Shown: piece after piece, positions 1 through 10,191 of the stretch | How positions within the stretch are numbered: the stretch's first letter is position 1 | Layout: the number at the start of each line of letters is the position of its first letter | Assembly (NCBI RefSeq): GCF_008327825.1 | Contig: NZ_AP019827.1 | Location: forward strand, 930,001-994,000 | Reading direction: 5' to 3' | Origin: Leptotrichia shahii | GTDB taxonomy: Bacteria; Fusobacteriota; Fusobacteriia; Fusobacteriales; Leptotrichiaceae | DNA length: 64,000 bases | Notes under the pieces: generated by a model | What the model saw: only the letters and a program-made list of their open reading frames with translations | Databases searched by the model: none | What the model was told of the DNA's origin: nothing | Made by a program: the position numbers and the translations under genes

Positions 1-38
1 TAATAATTTTAGAAAATAAATATGGAGGTGGCATTATA

Positions 39-263
39 ATGCTAGATAAAATTAAATCAATAGTTGTAGATCAATTAGGTGTAGATGAGGATCAAGTAAC
101 TGAAGATGCATCTTTTGTTGATGATTTAGGAGCTGATTCATTGGATACAGTTGAATTAATCATGGCTTTTGAAGAAGAATTTGATATTGAAATTCCTGAT
201 GAAGATGCACAAAAAATTAAAACTGTTAAAGATGTAATGGAATACATCGAAGCTAAACAATAA
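39..263 (+). CDS. acpP: Acyl carrier protein
   Basis: Carries growing acyl chains on a 4'-phosphopantetheine arm in cytoplasmic type II fatty acid synthesis; also supplies acyl groups for lipid A and phospholipid synthesis. The 74-residue acidic protein has the GADSLD motif, whose serine (near residue 34) takes the prosthetic group. Length is normal for the family. The start has a good GGAGGTG ribosome site. It lies directly upstream of fabF, the usual partner, but an intrinsic terminator and a promoter-like sequence separate the two. Confidence 0.97.
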   Translation: MLDKIKSIVVDQLGVDEDQVTEDASFVDDLGADSLDTVELIMAFEEEFDIEIPDEDAQKIKTVKDVMEYIEAKQ

Positions 264-272
264 GATATAAAA

Positions 273-300
273 CTTTTTGGGGGTTCTTCCCCCTTTTTTA
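273..300 (+). terminator. Intrinsic terminator after acpP
   Basis: Perfect G5/C5 stem (279-283 with 289-293), five-base loop, flanked by A-rich and T-rich tracts. Placed 10 bases after the acpP stop. Confidence 0.9.
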
Positions 301-329
301 TTGAAAAAAAAATGAAAAAATGTTAAAAT
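301..329 (+). promoter_or_regulatory. Putative fabF promoter
   Basis: TTGAAA (301-306) and TAAAAT (324-329) with a 17-base spacer. It would give a leader of about 170 bases that contains the palindrome at 367-391. Confidence 0.45.
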
Positions 330-366
330 AAATTTATTGTTACAAAATTGGATTGATTAAAATAAA

Positions 367-391
367 TTTAGTATTAGGAATTAATACTAAA
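367..391. promoter_or_regulatory. Perfect 10-bp inverted repeat upstream of fabF
   Basis: TTTAGTATTA (367-376) and TAATACTAAA (382-391), five-base loop. Could be an operator for a fatty-acid regulator or an RNA hairpin; no T tract follows, so it is not an ordinary terminator. Confidence 0.45.
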
Positions 392-507
392 CTCCATTTA
401 AAATGCAGAAATCATATTTTGATAAGAAGAATTCATAATAAATTCACTATTTAAATGGGAGGAAATATAAATTTAATTATAAAAAAATAAAAATGAGAGG
501 TGTATTA

Positions 508-1740
508 ATGAGAAGAGTAGTTATTACAGGGATAGGATTAGTAACTCCATTGGGGACTGGAAAAGATAAGGCCTGGAAAAATTTATTGGCAGGAGAATGT
601 GGAATTGATAAAATTACTCAATTTGACAGTTCAGAGCATTCAGTTCATATAGCTGCAGAAGTAAAGGATTTTGTACCTGAAAATTATATTGAGAAAAAAG
701 AATTAAAAAAAATAGCTAGATTTTCACAATTTGCAATTGCAGCTTCAAAAGAAGCATTAAAGGATGCAGAATTTGAGATTACTGATGAAAATGCAGATAG
801 AATTGGAGTAATTATTGGTTCTGGAATTGGTGGACTGGATGTAATTGAACAGGAAGTTGAAAAACTTGTTACAAAAGGGCCAAGAAGAGTGTCACCCTTT
901 TATATTCCGGCAGCAATCCTAAATATGGCTTCTGGAAATACTTCAATCTATATTGGAGCGAAAGGACCTAATAAAACAGTCGTTACAGCATGTGCTTCAG
1001 GAACAAATTCTATTGGAGATGCTTTTCAGGCAATTTTATTAGGAAAAGCTGATGCAATGATTGCTGGAGGAACAGAAGCTACAGTAACTCCGTCAGGAAT
1101 AGCAGGATTTGCAAACTTAAAGGCATTGTCAACTAATCCTGATCCTAAGAAGGCATCACGGCCATTCACAGCTGATAGAGATGGATTTGTACTTGGAGAA
1201 GGTGCTGGAGTGTTAATGCTTGAAGAATTAGAACATGCTAAAAAACGTGGAGCGAAAATTTATGCAGAAGTTGTAGGATATGGAGAAACTGGGGATGCTT
1301 ATCATATGACAGCTCCAGCTGATGGTGGAGAAGGCGCTGCAAGAGCATTTAGAATGGCTTTGGAGCAAGGAAATATAAGACCTGAAGAAGTTGGATACAT
1401 CAATGCGCATGGAACTTCTACGCCTGCAAATGATAAAAATGAAACTCAAGCAATAAAAACAGCATTTGGAGAACATGCATACAAACTTGCTGTAAGTTCT
1501 ACAAAAGGTGCGACTGGACATTTGCTAGGTGGAGCAGGAGGAATTGAAGCTGGATTCTTAGCGCTTGCGATTTCAGAAGGAATTATGCCGCCAACTATAA
1601 ATTATGAAAATCCTGATCCATTATGTGACTTGGATTATGTGCCAAATAAACCTGTAAAAAGGGATATTGAAGTAGGAATGTCAAGTTCACTTGGATTTGG
1701 TGGGCATAATGCAGTGCTGGCATTTAGAAAATACAAATAA
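508..1740 (+). CDS. fabF: 3-oxoacyl-[acyl-carrier-protein] synthase II
   Basis: Condenses malonyl-ACP with acyl-ACP in fatty acid elongation (KAS II). The Cys-His-His triad is visible: Cys in TACASGTNS, His in NAHGTSTP and His in [11 protein letters not shown], with the glycine-rich C-terminal GFGGHN. The protein is 410 residues, normal length. I chose the ATG at 508 because it has a GAGAGG site seven bases upstream and gives the usual MRRVVITG start; the ATG at 493 lacks a spaced ribosome site. Neighbour of acpP. Confidence 0.96.
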   Translation: MRRVVITGIGLVTPLGTGKDKAWKNLLAGECGIDKITQFDSSEHSVHIAAEVKDFVPENYIEKKELKKIARFSQFAIAASKEALKDAEFEITDENADRIGVIIGSGIGGLDVIEQEVEKLVTKGPRRVSPFYIPAAILNMASGNTSIYIGAKGPNKTVVTACASGTNSIGDAFQAILLGKADAMIAGGTEATVTPSGIAGFANLKALSTNPDPKKASRPFTADRDGFVLGEGAGVLMLEELEHAKKRGAKIYAEVVGYGETGDAYHMTAPADGGEGAARAFRMALEQGNIRPEEVGYINAHGTSTPANDKNETQAIKTAFGEHAYKLAVSSTKGATGHLLGGAGGIEAGFLALAISEGIMPPTINYENPDPLCDLDYVPNKPVKRDIEVGMSSSLGFGGHNAVLAFRKYK

Positions 1741-2033
1741 AAAGAATTAATGGATTTATTAAAAACTCAATATGTATTTAATTGTAATAAAGCAGATGTT
1801 ATAAAGCAAGGGGTTTTAACCCCTTGTAGAAAAAAAAATAGGTTATTACTAAAATTATGTTTTATTAGATATAGGTTTTTTATTTCTTTGTTAAAAAAAA
1901 TTATAGTTAAAGGAATAACAAAAAATAAATTAGGTGGAATTTAAGAATAAAATATTAAAATAAATAACTGTAAAAATTATAATGGTTTTTTTATTTATCG
2001 TTAGAAATTAATAAAAATATGGAGGTGAGATAA
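1741..2033. other. Intergenic region fabF-rnc
   Basis: Contains a copy of the dispersed element (hairpin at 1807-1826) and a weak promoter for rnc (TTAAAA 1955-1960, TATAAT 1978-1983, 17-base spacer). An open frame of 64 codons at 1750-1944 runs through the hairpin and has no ribosome site or recognisable protein character, so I do not call it a gene. Confidence 0.6.
1804..1845 (+). repeat. Dispersed intergenic element, copy A
   Basis: Perfect 9-bp stem at 1807-1826 (CAAGGGGTT / AACCCCTTG) followed by TAGAAAAAA. The GCAAG...CCTTGTAGA core matches copies near 8106 and 40080. No T run follows, so terminator activity on this strand is doubtful. Confidence 0.5.
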
Positions 2034-2738
2034 ATGGAAAATAATGGAAATAGAAATGTAAATGAATTGATAAAAAAAATAGGGTATGAGTTTAAAAATG
2101 AAAAATATTTGCATGAAGCATTGACGCATAGATCGTATGCTAATGAAATCGAAAAAGATAGAAGATTCAATAATGAGAAGCTGGAATTTTTGGGAGATGC
2201 AATTTTAAACCTTATAACGACTGAATATATTTATGATCTTTATGAGAAGAAGACCGAAGGGGAGCTTGCAAAACTGAAAAGTCAAATTATAAGTGAACCT
2301 GTGTTTTCAACTATTGCAAGTGAGCTTGAACTAGGAGAATATTTGTATTTGAGTAACGGGGAAGTTATGTCTGGCGGAAGACATAGGAGATCTATTTTGG
2401 GAGATGCTTTTGAGGCATTGATTGGTGCGATTTTTAAAGATTCAGATTATTATACTGCAAAAAATATTGCATTGAAATTTTTACTTGGAAAAATAAATAA
2501 ATTGGAAGAAATAGAAGGAACAGGTGACTATAAGACAGTTCTGCAGGAATTTGTACAAGGGAAATACAGAAAAATGCCCGAATATAATTTAATTAAAACT
2601 AGCGGTCCTGATCACGATAAAGTTTTTGAAATGTCTGTAAGCTGGAATAACACAGTTCATGGAATAGGAATTGGGAAGAGTAAAAAGGAAGCTGAAAAAC
2701 ATGCAGCAAAGGAAGCTCTTTCAAAATTAAAAAAATAG
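2034..2738 (+). CDS. rnc: Ribonuclease III
   Basis: Double-strand-specific endoribonuclease for rRNA and mRNA processing. The N-terminal catalytic domain shows the signature NEKLEFLGDAIL near residues 47-58 and the second acidic site GDAFEALIGAIF. A double-stranded RNA binding domain occupies the last ~70 residues (ending KKEAEKHAAKEAL). Length of 234 residues is normal. A strong GGAGGTGA precedes the start. It heads a compact run rnc-coaD-radA-disA, all on the plus strand with 15 to 58 base gaps. Confidence 0.97.
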   Translation: MENNGNRNVNELIKKIGYEFKNEKYLHEALTHRSYANEIEKDRRFNNEKLEFLGDAILNLITTEYIYDLYEKKTEGELAKLKSQIISEPVFSTIASELELGEYLYLSNGEVMSGGRHRRSILGDAFEALIGAIFKDSDYYTAKNIALKFLLGKINKLEEIEGTGDYKTVLQEFVQGKYRKMPEYNLIKTSGPDHDKVFEMSVSWNNTVHGIGIGKSKKEAEKHAAKEALSKLKK

Positions 2739-2796
2739 AAAAGTAAGAATAAAATGCAATAGTGAAAAAATAAAAAAATAAAAACGGGAGAACAAG

Positions 2797-3288
2797 ATGG
2801 GGAAAATAGCATTGTATCCAGGGAGTTTTGATCCAATAACAAGAGGTCATATTGATATTATAAAGCGTTCTTCAAACTTATTTGACAAGTTAATAATAGG
2901 TATTTTTAAAAATTCTACAAAATCAAAAGCCTGGTTTTCTGATGAGGAAAAAGTTGAGATGATACAGGAAATATTAAAAAAAGAAGGTATAGAAGCTGAA
3001 ATAAAGATTTTTAATGGATTATTAGTTGACTTTATGTATAAAGAAAATGTGAATATTTTGATAAGAGGCTTACGTGCATTGTCAGATTATGAATATGAGC
3101 TGCAGTTTACACTTACAAATAAGACGCTTGCTAAAAGTGAATTTGAAACAGTATTTTTGACTGCTTCAAGGGAATATTTGTATTTAAGTTCTAGCCTTGT
3201 AAAGGAAGTTGCTTTAAATAAAGGGGATCTGAGTTTTTTTGTAACTGAAAATGTAGAACGTAGATTAATTGATAAAGTTAAAAAATAA
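2797..3288 (+). CDS. coaD: Pantetheine-phosphate adenylyltransferase
   Basis: Makes dephospho-CoA from 4'-phosphopantetheine and ATP, the penultimate step of CoA synthesis. Nucleotidyltransferase signature GSFDPITRGHIDII lies near the N-terminus, RGLRALSDYEYE in the middle and YLSSSLVKEVA near the C-terminus, all typical of CoaD. 163 residues, normal. It follows rnc and is 15 bases before radA. Confidence 0.97.
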   Translation: MGKIALYPGSFDPITRGHIDIIKRSSNLFDKLIIGIFKNSTKSKAWFSDEEKVEMIQEILKKEGIEAEIKIFNGLLVDFMYKENVNILIRGLRALSDYEYELQFTLTNKTLAKSEFETVFLTASREYLYLSSSLVKEVALNKGDLSFFVTENVERRLIDKVKK

Positions 3289-3303
3289 AAGGGGAATCTA
3301 GAA

Positions 3304-4662
3304 ATGGCTGCAAAAAAGGGAAAATCTAAATATATATGTTCAGAATGCGGTTACAGTTCGTTAAAATGGCTGGGAAAATGTCCAAATTGTGATGCTTGGG
3401 GAACATTTGAAGAGGAAATTGATATAAAAAGAACCTTTAAGGATGTGGAATCACAAGATGTTTCAATTAGCAAAATAACAGAGATTGAAATAGAAAAGGA
3501 ATTTCGGATGGTAACGCCTTTTGAGGAATTTGACAGAGTGCTGGGAGGCGGTCTGATAAAGGGAGAAGTTGTGCTTATTACAGGAAGTCCTGGAATTGGA
3601 AAATCAACTTTTCTGCTTCAGCTGTCGCAGGAATATGCGAAGATTGGAAATGTATTTTATGTTTCTGGGGAAGAATCGCCACGGCAAATAAAACAGCGTG
3701 CAGAACGTGTCAATGTAAAAAGTGAAAATTTGTATATTTTAAATGATACAAATATTGAAAAAATTGAAAGTGTAATTTTAAAGGATAAGCCAAAAGTTGT
3801 TGTAGTTGACTCAATTCAGACACTTTATTCTGAAAATGTGAATTCCATTCCCGGAAGCGTAACACAAATTCGGGAAACAACTTTAAAAATCATTGAAATT
3901 GCTAAAAAAAATGAAATCGCATTTTATATTGTCGGACATGTTACAAAAGATGGAAAATTGGCAGGGCCGAAATTGCTGGAACATATGGTTGACGCAGTTT
4001 TGCAAATTGAAGGTGAAGAAAATAGCTATTACAGGATTATCCGCTCGATAAAGAACCGTTATGGCTCTACAAATGAAATTTCAATTTTTGATATGAAGGA
4101 AAATGGAATTAGTGAAGTGAAAAATCCGTCTGAATTTTTCATAAGTGATAGAGATGAAAAAAATATTGGAAGTATTATTGTGCCAATTTTTGAAGGAAGT
4201 CGTGTATTTTTATTTGAAGTGCAGTCGTTATTGGGAACACCGAATTTTGGAATGCCGAGAAGAACGGTGGAGGGATATGATAAAACTCGTGTGGAAATAT
4301 TAAGTGCTGTTTTGTCACGTTCTTTAGAAGTAGATGTAAATTCAAAGGATATTTATATAAATATTCCGGGAGGAATTGACTTAAATGACAGGAGTTCTGA
4401 TTTAGCAGTAATTTTTTCACTTTTATCTTCAGTAAAAGGTGTGCCGATAAGTCAGAAAATAGCAGCTATTGGCGAATTGGGATTACGAGGAGAAGTGAGA
4501 AAAGTGTCCTTTATCAAAAATAGGGTAAATGAGCTGGAAAAAATGGGATTTGCAGGGGTATACCTTCCAAAAAGCCATCAGGCTGATTTTGAGAAAGAAA
4601 AAACAAAAATAAAACTGAATTATATAAGTAATATAAGTGAACTTGTCGAGAGGATAAGATAA
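3304..4662 (+). CDS. radA: DNA repair protein RadA
   Basis: RecA-like branch-migration ATPase acting in recombinational repair. It has an N-terminal four-cysteine zinc finger (CSECG...CPNCDAWG), Walker A GSPGIGKST around residue 97, the RadA-specific KNRYGSTNE motif, and a C-terminal Lon-protease-like domain without an obvious need for proteolysis. 452 residues, normal. It precedes disA by 30 bases, an arrangement known in other bacteria, where RadA binds and restrains DisA. Confidence 0.96.
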   Translation: MAAKKGKSKYICSECGYSSLKWLGKCPNCDAWGTFEEEIDIKRTFKDVESQDVSISKITEIEIEKEFRMVTPFEEFDRVLGGGLIKGEVVLITGSPGIGKSTFLLQLSQEYAKIGNVFYVSGEESPRQIKQRAERVNVKSENLYILNDTNIEKIESVILKDKPKVVVVDSIQTLYSENVNSIPGSVTQIRETTLKIIEIAKKNEIAFYIVGHVTKDGKLAGPKLLEHMVDAVLQIEGEENSYYRIIRSIKNRYGSTNEISIFDMKENGISEVKNPSEFFISDRDEKNIGSIIVPIFEGSRVFLFEVQSLLGTPNFGMPRRTVEGYDKTRVEILSAVLSRSLEVDVNSKDIYINIPGGIDLNDRSSDLAVIFSLLSSVKGVPISQKIAAIGELGLRGEVRKVSFIKNRVNELEKMGFAGVYLPKSHQADFEKEKTKIKLNYISNISELVERIR

Positions 4663-4692
4663 GCCATCAGAAAAAAGGCGAAAGGATGAAAT

Positions 4693-5766
4693 ATGGTAAA
4701 AAAGGCAGTTAATAAGAAGAAAATATTGGAACATATATTTGCCAGAGTAGCACCTGGAACAGCACTAAGAGAAGCAATAGATAAAATTCAGGAGGCAAAG
4801 CTAGGAGCATTAATTGTTCTAGGAAATCCTAATAATCTAAAAGATGTAATGGGAGGCGGATTTGAGTTAAATACAGTATATTCACCGCAAAAAGTTTACG
4901 AGCTATCTAAAATGGACGGCGGAATTATTTTGTCAGAAGATATAAAGACAATTTATGGGGCAAATATTCAGCTGCAGCCTAATTATTCGATAGAAACAGA
5001 TGAAAGTGGAACAAGACATCAGGCAGCACATAGAATTGCTCAGCAAAAGGGGAATTTGGTTGTAGCTGTTTCTGAAAGAAGAAATAAGATAACAATATAT
5101 TATGGAAAATTTAGATATTTGTTAAATGAAATTGGAGATTTACTGACAAAATCTTCACAGGCGATAACCGCTCTTGAGAAATATTCCCTTACAATCGAAA
5201 AAAATCACGTAAATTTGTCTATTTTGGAATTCGATAATATGGTAACGCTTTATGATATTTTAGAATGCGTGAGAATGTATGGACTCCTTTTCAGAATGTC
5301 AGAGGAATTAATCGAATATATGGCAGAACTTGGAAGTGAAGGACGGCTTATAAAAATCCAGTATGAAGAAATAATGCTAAATAAAAATGAAAGTTTTGAT
5401 GCTCTTATAAAAGATTATAAAGTGAGTAACGAAACAGCAGAGAAAATTGGATTAAGAGTGAAATCTTTGACAAAAGAGGAATTGCTGGATGATGAAAAAA
5501 TCGTATGTCTGCTTGGATTTGATACAAATATCATAAATTTAGATGAAAAGATAGAACCACGTGGATACGGACTTTTGAGCAATATAACAAAAATAAGTAA
5601 AAAAGATAGGGAAATTCTTGTAAGGGAATTTTCAAATGTTCAGTCAATTTTGATGTCAACAGCTTCGGATATTGCTAAAATAAAAGGAGTTAGCAAATAT
5701 AAGGCTGAACATATTAATAAATCATTAAAAAGAATAAAAAATAGAGCGGTAATTGATAGAGAATAA
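4693..5766 (+). CDS. disA: Diadenylate cyclase DisA (DNA integrity scanning)
   Basis: Condenses two ATP to c-di-AMP and scans DNA for branched structures. The N-terminal DAC domain is clear (about residues 10-140), followed by a helical linker and a C-terminal helix-hairpin-helix region (IKGVSKYKAEHINKSL). 357 residues, normal. Two signature motifs deviate: the usual DGA is D75-G-G, and the usual RHR is R108-H-Q. The acidic and first basic residues are kept, so activity is likely but not certain. Ribosome site AAAGGATG. Last gene of the rnc-coaD-radA-disA run. Confidence 0.93.
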   Translation: MVKKAVNKKKILEHIFARVAPGTALREAIDKIQEAKLGALIVLGNPNNLKDVMGGGFELNTVYSPQKVYELSKMDGGIILSEDIKTIYGANIQLQPNYSIETDESGTRHQAAHRIAQQKGNLVVAVSERRNKITIYYGKFRYLLNEIGDLLTKSSQAITALEKYSLTIEKNHVNLSILEFDNMVTLYDILECVRMYGLLFRMSEELIEYMAELGSEGRLIKIQYEEIMLNKNESFDALIKDYKVSNETAEKIGLRVKSLTKEELLDDEKIVCLLGFDTNIINLDEKIEPRGYGLLSNITKISKKDREILVREFSNVQSILMSTASDIAKIKGVSKYKAEHINKSLKRIKNRAVIDRE

Positions 5767-5827
5767 ACTAAAAATAAATTTTAATAATAGGCTTATTTAA
5801 AATTGTATGTTAAAATTATTTAAAAAA

Positions 5828-5871
5828 TTGATAAATTATGAATTATCAAACAAGTTTAATATAATAAACTT
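5828..5871. promoter_or_regulatory. Two adjacent palindromes upstream of the DUF1385 gene
   Basis: TTGATAA-N8-TTATCAA (5828-5849) and AAGTTTA-N6-TAAACTT (5852-5871). The second overlaps a -10-like TATAAT (5860-5865). They could be operators for a dyad-binding repressor; no regulator is linked. Confidence 0.4.
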
Positions 5872-5897
5872 AGAAAATAGAAAGAAAGTAGGTAAAA

Positions 5898-6806
5898 ATG
5901 AGAGATAAAAAAGTAACTGTCGGAGGACAGGCTGTTGTCGAAGGAGTTATGATGAGAGGGCCTAAAGCGATTGCAACAGCAGTTCGTAAGCAGGATGGGA
6001 GTATTGTTTATAAGAAGGTAGTGCTTACTGAAAAAAGTAACAGATGGTTGAAAGTGCCTTTTGTAAGGGGAGTTATAGCACTTTATGATGCCATGGTTGT
6101 TGGGACGAAGGAGCTTATTTTTGCATCAAATCAGGCTGGACATGAAGAGGAAAAATTGACGGATAAACAAGTTGGGTTTACTGTTATGACTTCAGTTTTA
6201 TTGGGGATTGCTGTATTTATGTGGTTACCATCAGCTGTTGGAGGATTTTTCTTCAAACATAATATTTTGAAGGCTAATATTGTGGAAGCTGTTATAAAAT
6301 TAACACTTTTTTTAGGATATATCTATGGGATTTCGTTTTTTAAGGATATTCAGAGGGTTTTTGAATATCACGGGGCAGAACATAAAAGCATTATGAACTA
6401 TGAAATGGAGAAGGAATTGACGCCTAAAAATGCGAAAGTATGTACAAGATTTCACCCAAGATGTGGTACAAGTTTTCTTTTACTTGTAATGTTCATAAGT
6501 ATTCTGGTATTTTCAACAGTAGATTTATTTTTTAAAGTTCCAACTGGACATTTTTCAATGTTAATTTACAAGTTAATAACAAGAATTTTGTTTGTACCTT
6601 TTGTTGCTGGACTTTCTTATGAAATTCAACGTTGGACAAGTTATCATCTGGATAATATCTTTGCCAAAATGGTTGCAATTCCAGGAATGTGGCTGCAAAA
6701 AATTACTACAAGAGAACCAGATGAAAGTCAGCTGGAAGTGGCGATTGTGGCTTTAAATGTGGCATTGGGAAATGAAGTTCCAAATGCTACGGAGGTTTTT
6801 GAATAG
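5898..6806 (+). CDS. DUF1385 (YqhQ-type) membrane protein
   Basis: Member of the DUF1385 family, recognised by the N-terminal VGGQAVVEGVMMRGP and the conserved FEYHGAEHKS and CTRFHPRCGTSFLL segments, whose His/Cys pattern suggests a metal site. About four hydrophobic segments between residues 95 and 245 predict a multi-pass inner-membrane protein. The biochemical role of the family is not established. 302 residues. Ends in its own terminator; transcribed alone from a palindrome-rich upstream region. Confidence 0.85.
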   Translation: MRDKKVTVGGQAVVEGVMMRGPKAIATAVRKQDGSIVYKKVVLTEKSNRWLKVPFVRGVIALYDAMVVGTKELIFASNQAGHEEEKLTDKQVGFTVMTSVLLGIAVFMWLPSAVGGFFFKHNILKANIVEAVIKLTLFLGYIYGISFFKDIQRVFEYHGAEHKSIMNYEMEKELTPKNAKVCTRFHPRCGTSFLLLVMFISILVFSTVDLFFKVPTGHFSMLIYKLITRILFVPFVAGLSYEIQRWTSYHLDNIFAKMVAIPGMWLQKITTREPDESQLEVAIVALNVALGNEVPNATEVFE

Positions 6807-6830
6807 ACTATGGATAATAATTTTAGAAAT

Positions 6831-6853
6831 GGCACTCTTTAGAGTGCTTTTTA
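6831..6853 (+). terminator. Intrinsic terminator
   Basis: GCACTC / GAGTGC stem (6832-6837, 6842-6847), TTTA loop, then a T-rich tail. Follows the DUF1385 gene. Confidence 0.85.
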
Positions 6854-6918
6854 CTTTTTAAAATAGTTGGAATTTAAGTATATGCCTAATCAGGAAATAA
6901 TTATTCAAATATATTTTC

Positions 6919-6947
6919 TTGTCTGTTAATAGATATTATGGTATACT
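6919..6947 (+). promoter_or_regulatory. mnmA promoter
   Basis: TTGTCT (6919-6924), 17-base spacer, TATACT (6942-6947) preceded by TG (extended -10). Confidence 0.8.
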
Positions 6948-6972
6948 TTTTTTATAAAATGACTAATAATGA

Positions 6973-8193
<1,221 letters not shown>

Positions 8194-8203
8194 ATGATAG
8201 AAT

Positions 8204-8896
8204 TTGAAAAAATTAAAATTTTTTATAGGAGTATTTTCTATTTTAAGTATAATCTCAACAGGAAATAAACTTTATGCTTATAATGAAATAAAAGGTATAT
8301 TTAAATCAGGAAATCGAGAAAATAAAAATATACCAGATAATAGCCAATCAAGAAGCGAAAATGTTCAAACACCACAAGTAGAAATTGTTACTGATCCTAT
8401 GTGGGAATATTATACTGAATATCACGAAAGAATTGATGCAGAATTACAAGATGTTTATGATAATCCTTCTCATGAAACTGCAGTAAAACATATGGTTTGG
8501 GTTGAGGTTCCTATATGGAAATTAAAAAATGGACAAAAGGTTTCAAGTAAGGCAAAAGTACAAGTATTAAATTTATTAGCAGAAGATGTGAAAAGTATAT
8601 TTACTGAAATATACAATGGACCAGAAAAATTTCCTATTAAATCATTAGGAGGCTATAATTGGCGATCTAATGGGCTAACTAGCCTTCATAGTACTGGCCG
8701 TGCAATAGATATAAATCCTGATGAAAATCCTCAGGTAAGTGCTGATGGAGAAGTTTTAGTAGGTAAAAAATGGGAACCAGGAATAAATCCTTATTCTATT
8801 ACTCCAGACGGAGATGTTGTAAAAGCATTTTCTAAAAAAGGATGGACTTGGGGAGCTGGATTTTCAAGAGCTGATTATATGCATTTTGACTTTTAA
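8204..8896 (+). CDS. Secreted M15-family peptidase (D,D-/L,D-carboxypeptidase type)
   Basis: Likely cleaves cell-wall peptide stems outside the cytoplasm. The C-terminal half carries the M15 zinc pattern: SLHSTGRAIDIN (His and Asp ligands, near residues 164-174) and the terminal YMHFDF (third His ligand). A positively charged, hydrophobic N-terminus (KKLKFFIGVFSILSII) looks like a signal peptide. The start is TTG, chosen because AAAGGAG sits ten bases upstream. It lies alone between repeat copies B and C, which suggests an accessory cassette. Substrate specificity cannot be told from sequence. Confidence 0.82.
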   Translation: MKKLKFFIGVFSILSIISTGNKLYAYNEIKGIFKSGNRENKNIPDNSQSRSENVQTPQVEIVTDPMWEYYTEYHERIDAELQDVYDNPSHETAVKHMVWVEVPIWKLKNGQKVSSKAKVQVLNLLAEDVKSIFTEIYNGPEKFPIKSLGGYNWRSNGLTSLHSTGRAIDINPDENPQVSADGEVLVGKKWEPGINPYSITPDGDVVKAFSKKGWTWGAGFSRADYMHFDF

Positions 8897-9220
8897 TATT
8901 TGGAGGTGTCAAAGTGGTAAGTATGGAATAACAACAGTATTTTAATCACAAAGGTCAGGACAATCAAAAGAAAGAAACTTCAAAATTTAAATGACTGATA
9001 TCAAAAAATTTTTTATAAAAAGTAAATTTATTTATTTTATCTAATGAATAAAGGGTTTCATAAAGAGAAAATTTTAACATATAATAGCCCTAACAAGAGG
9101 TCAAGATTTCTTATCAGAGAGTCGAGAAAAATAATAGAGCTAAAAATTTAAAAAATACTATATTTATTGGAATTTTTTACTTTTACAAATGACTAATTTA
9201 ATATTTAATAAGGGAGGAAA
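8897..9220. other. Intergenic region with repeat remnant
   Basis: No gene seen. A GGAGG followed by a six-codon GTG frame (8914-8931) may be the remnant of a lost downstream gene. A degenerate dispersed element lies at 9083-9144. Confidence 0.5.
9083..9144 (+). repeat. Dispersed intergenic element, copy C (degenerate)
   Basis: CCTAACAAGAGGTCAAGATT followed by a CTTATCAGAGA block aligns with the hairpin half of copies B and D; the distal half is poorly conserved. Confidence 0.35.
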
Positions 9221-10165
9221 ATGAAAGAATTAATATTTTGTTTGAATGCGACTATGCCAGTATTTTTACTTATGATACTTGGATATATTTTTAGAAAAGT
9301 TGGAGTTATAGACTTGGAATTTGCAGATAAAATGAATAGGTTTGTATTTCTTGCTCTTTTGCCTGTACTTTTATTTAAGGAATTATCAGTATCCGATTTC
9401 TCGGCAATTTGGGATTTGAAATATTTGCTATTTTGCTTTTTTACTACGTGTCTTTCAATTGTTATAATGTGTGTGACATCAATTTTTTTGAAAGATAGGT
9501 CGATTCGTGGAGAATTTATTCAGGCTGGCTTTAGAAGTAGTGCGGCTTTGCTTGCTTATGCCTTTGTGCAGAATGTGTATGGAGAGGCTAAAATTGTGGC
9601 ACTTATGGTAATTGGGGTAGTTCCTTTATATAATGTGGCTTCGGTTGTGATTTTAATGCTGCTTCGTCCGAAACAGGGGAAATTAAATAGAGTTGTCTTG
9701 AAAAATACGCTAAAAGGAGTTATTAAAAATCCTTTAATATTAGGAATTTTAGCTGGAATGGTTTGGGCAATGTTAAAAATTCCGCAACCTGTTATTATGA
9801 AAAAATCTATTTCGACATTTTCAGCAGCAGCAACTCCACTTGGGTTACTTGCACTTGGAGCGAGCTTTGATATAAAGGAAGTTTTTTCTAAAATAAAAAT
9901 CGTGCTAGCTTCATCTTCGTTTAAGTTAATAATACTTACTGCAATATTTTTACCAATAGCAGTAAAGTCAGGATTTAAAGATGAAAAATTAGTTGCGGTG
10001 CTTGGAATGCTGGGAAGTCCGACAACTCCAACTTCATTTACGATGGCAAGGGGAATGGGGCATAATGGCTCAGTAACTTCTGGAACAGTTATGGTTACAA
10101 CAATTATGAGTATATTTACATTGACAGGCTGGCTTTATATCTTAAAAATTGCAGGATTAGTATAA
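9221..10165 (+). CDS. AEC-family (auxin efflux carrier-like) transporter
   Basis: Predicted inner-membrane permease with about ten hydrophobic helices over 314 residues. The N-terminal pattern (NATMPVFLLMILGYIFRKVG...) and the C-terminal block with MLGSPTTPTSFTMA are typical of the AEC/BART superfamily. Bacterial members often move malate or other organic acids, but the substrate cannot be assigned here. Strong GGGAGG ribosome site. It is 26 bases upstream of a lipoprotein gene and probably co-transcribed with it. Confidence 0.85.
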   Translation: MKELIFCLNATMPVFLLMILGYIFRKVGVIDLEFADKMNRFVFLALLPVLLFKELSVSDFSAIWDLKYLLFCFFTTCLSIVIMCVTSIFLKDRSIRGEFIQAGFRSSAALLAYAFVQNVYGEAKIVALMVIGVVPLYNVASVVILMLLRPKQGKLNRVVLKNTLKGVIKNPLILGILAGMVWAMLKIPQPVIMKKSISTFSAAATPLGLLALGASFDIKEVFSKIKIVLASSSFKLIILTAIFLPIAVKSGFKDEKLVAVLGMLGSPTTPTSFTMARGMGHNGSVTSGTVMVTTIMSIFTLTGWLYILKIAGLV

Positions 10166-10191
10166 ATAAAAGAATTTGGAGGTAAAAAATA

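Noticed and set aside
1807-1826. Strong terminator after fabF
   Set aside because: The stem is perfect but no T run follows on the plus strand; it fits better as part of the dispersed element.
1750-1944. 64-codon open frame after fabF
   Set aside because: It runs through the hairpin of the dispersed element, has no ribosome site, and its translation has no protein-like pattern.
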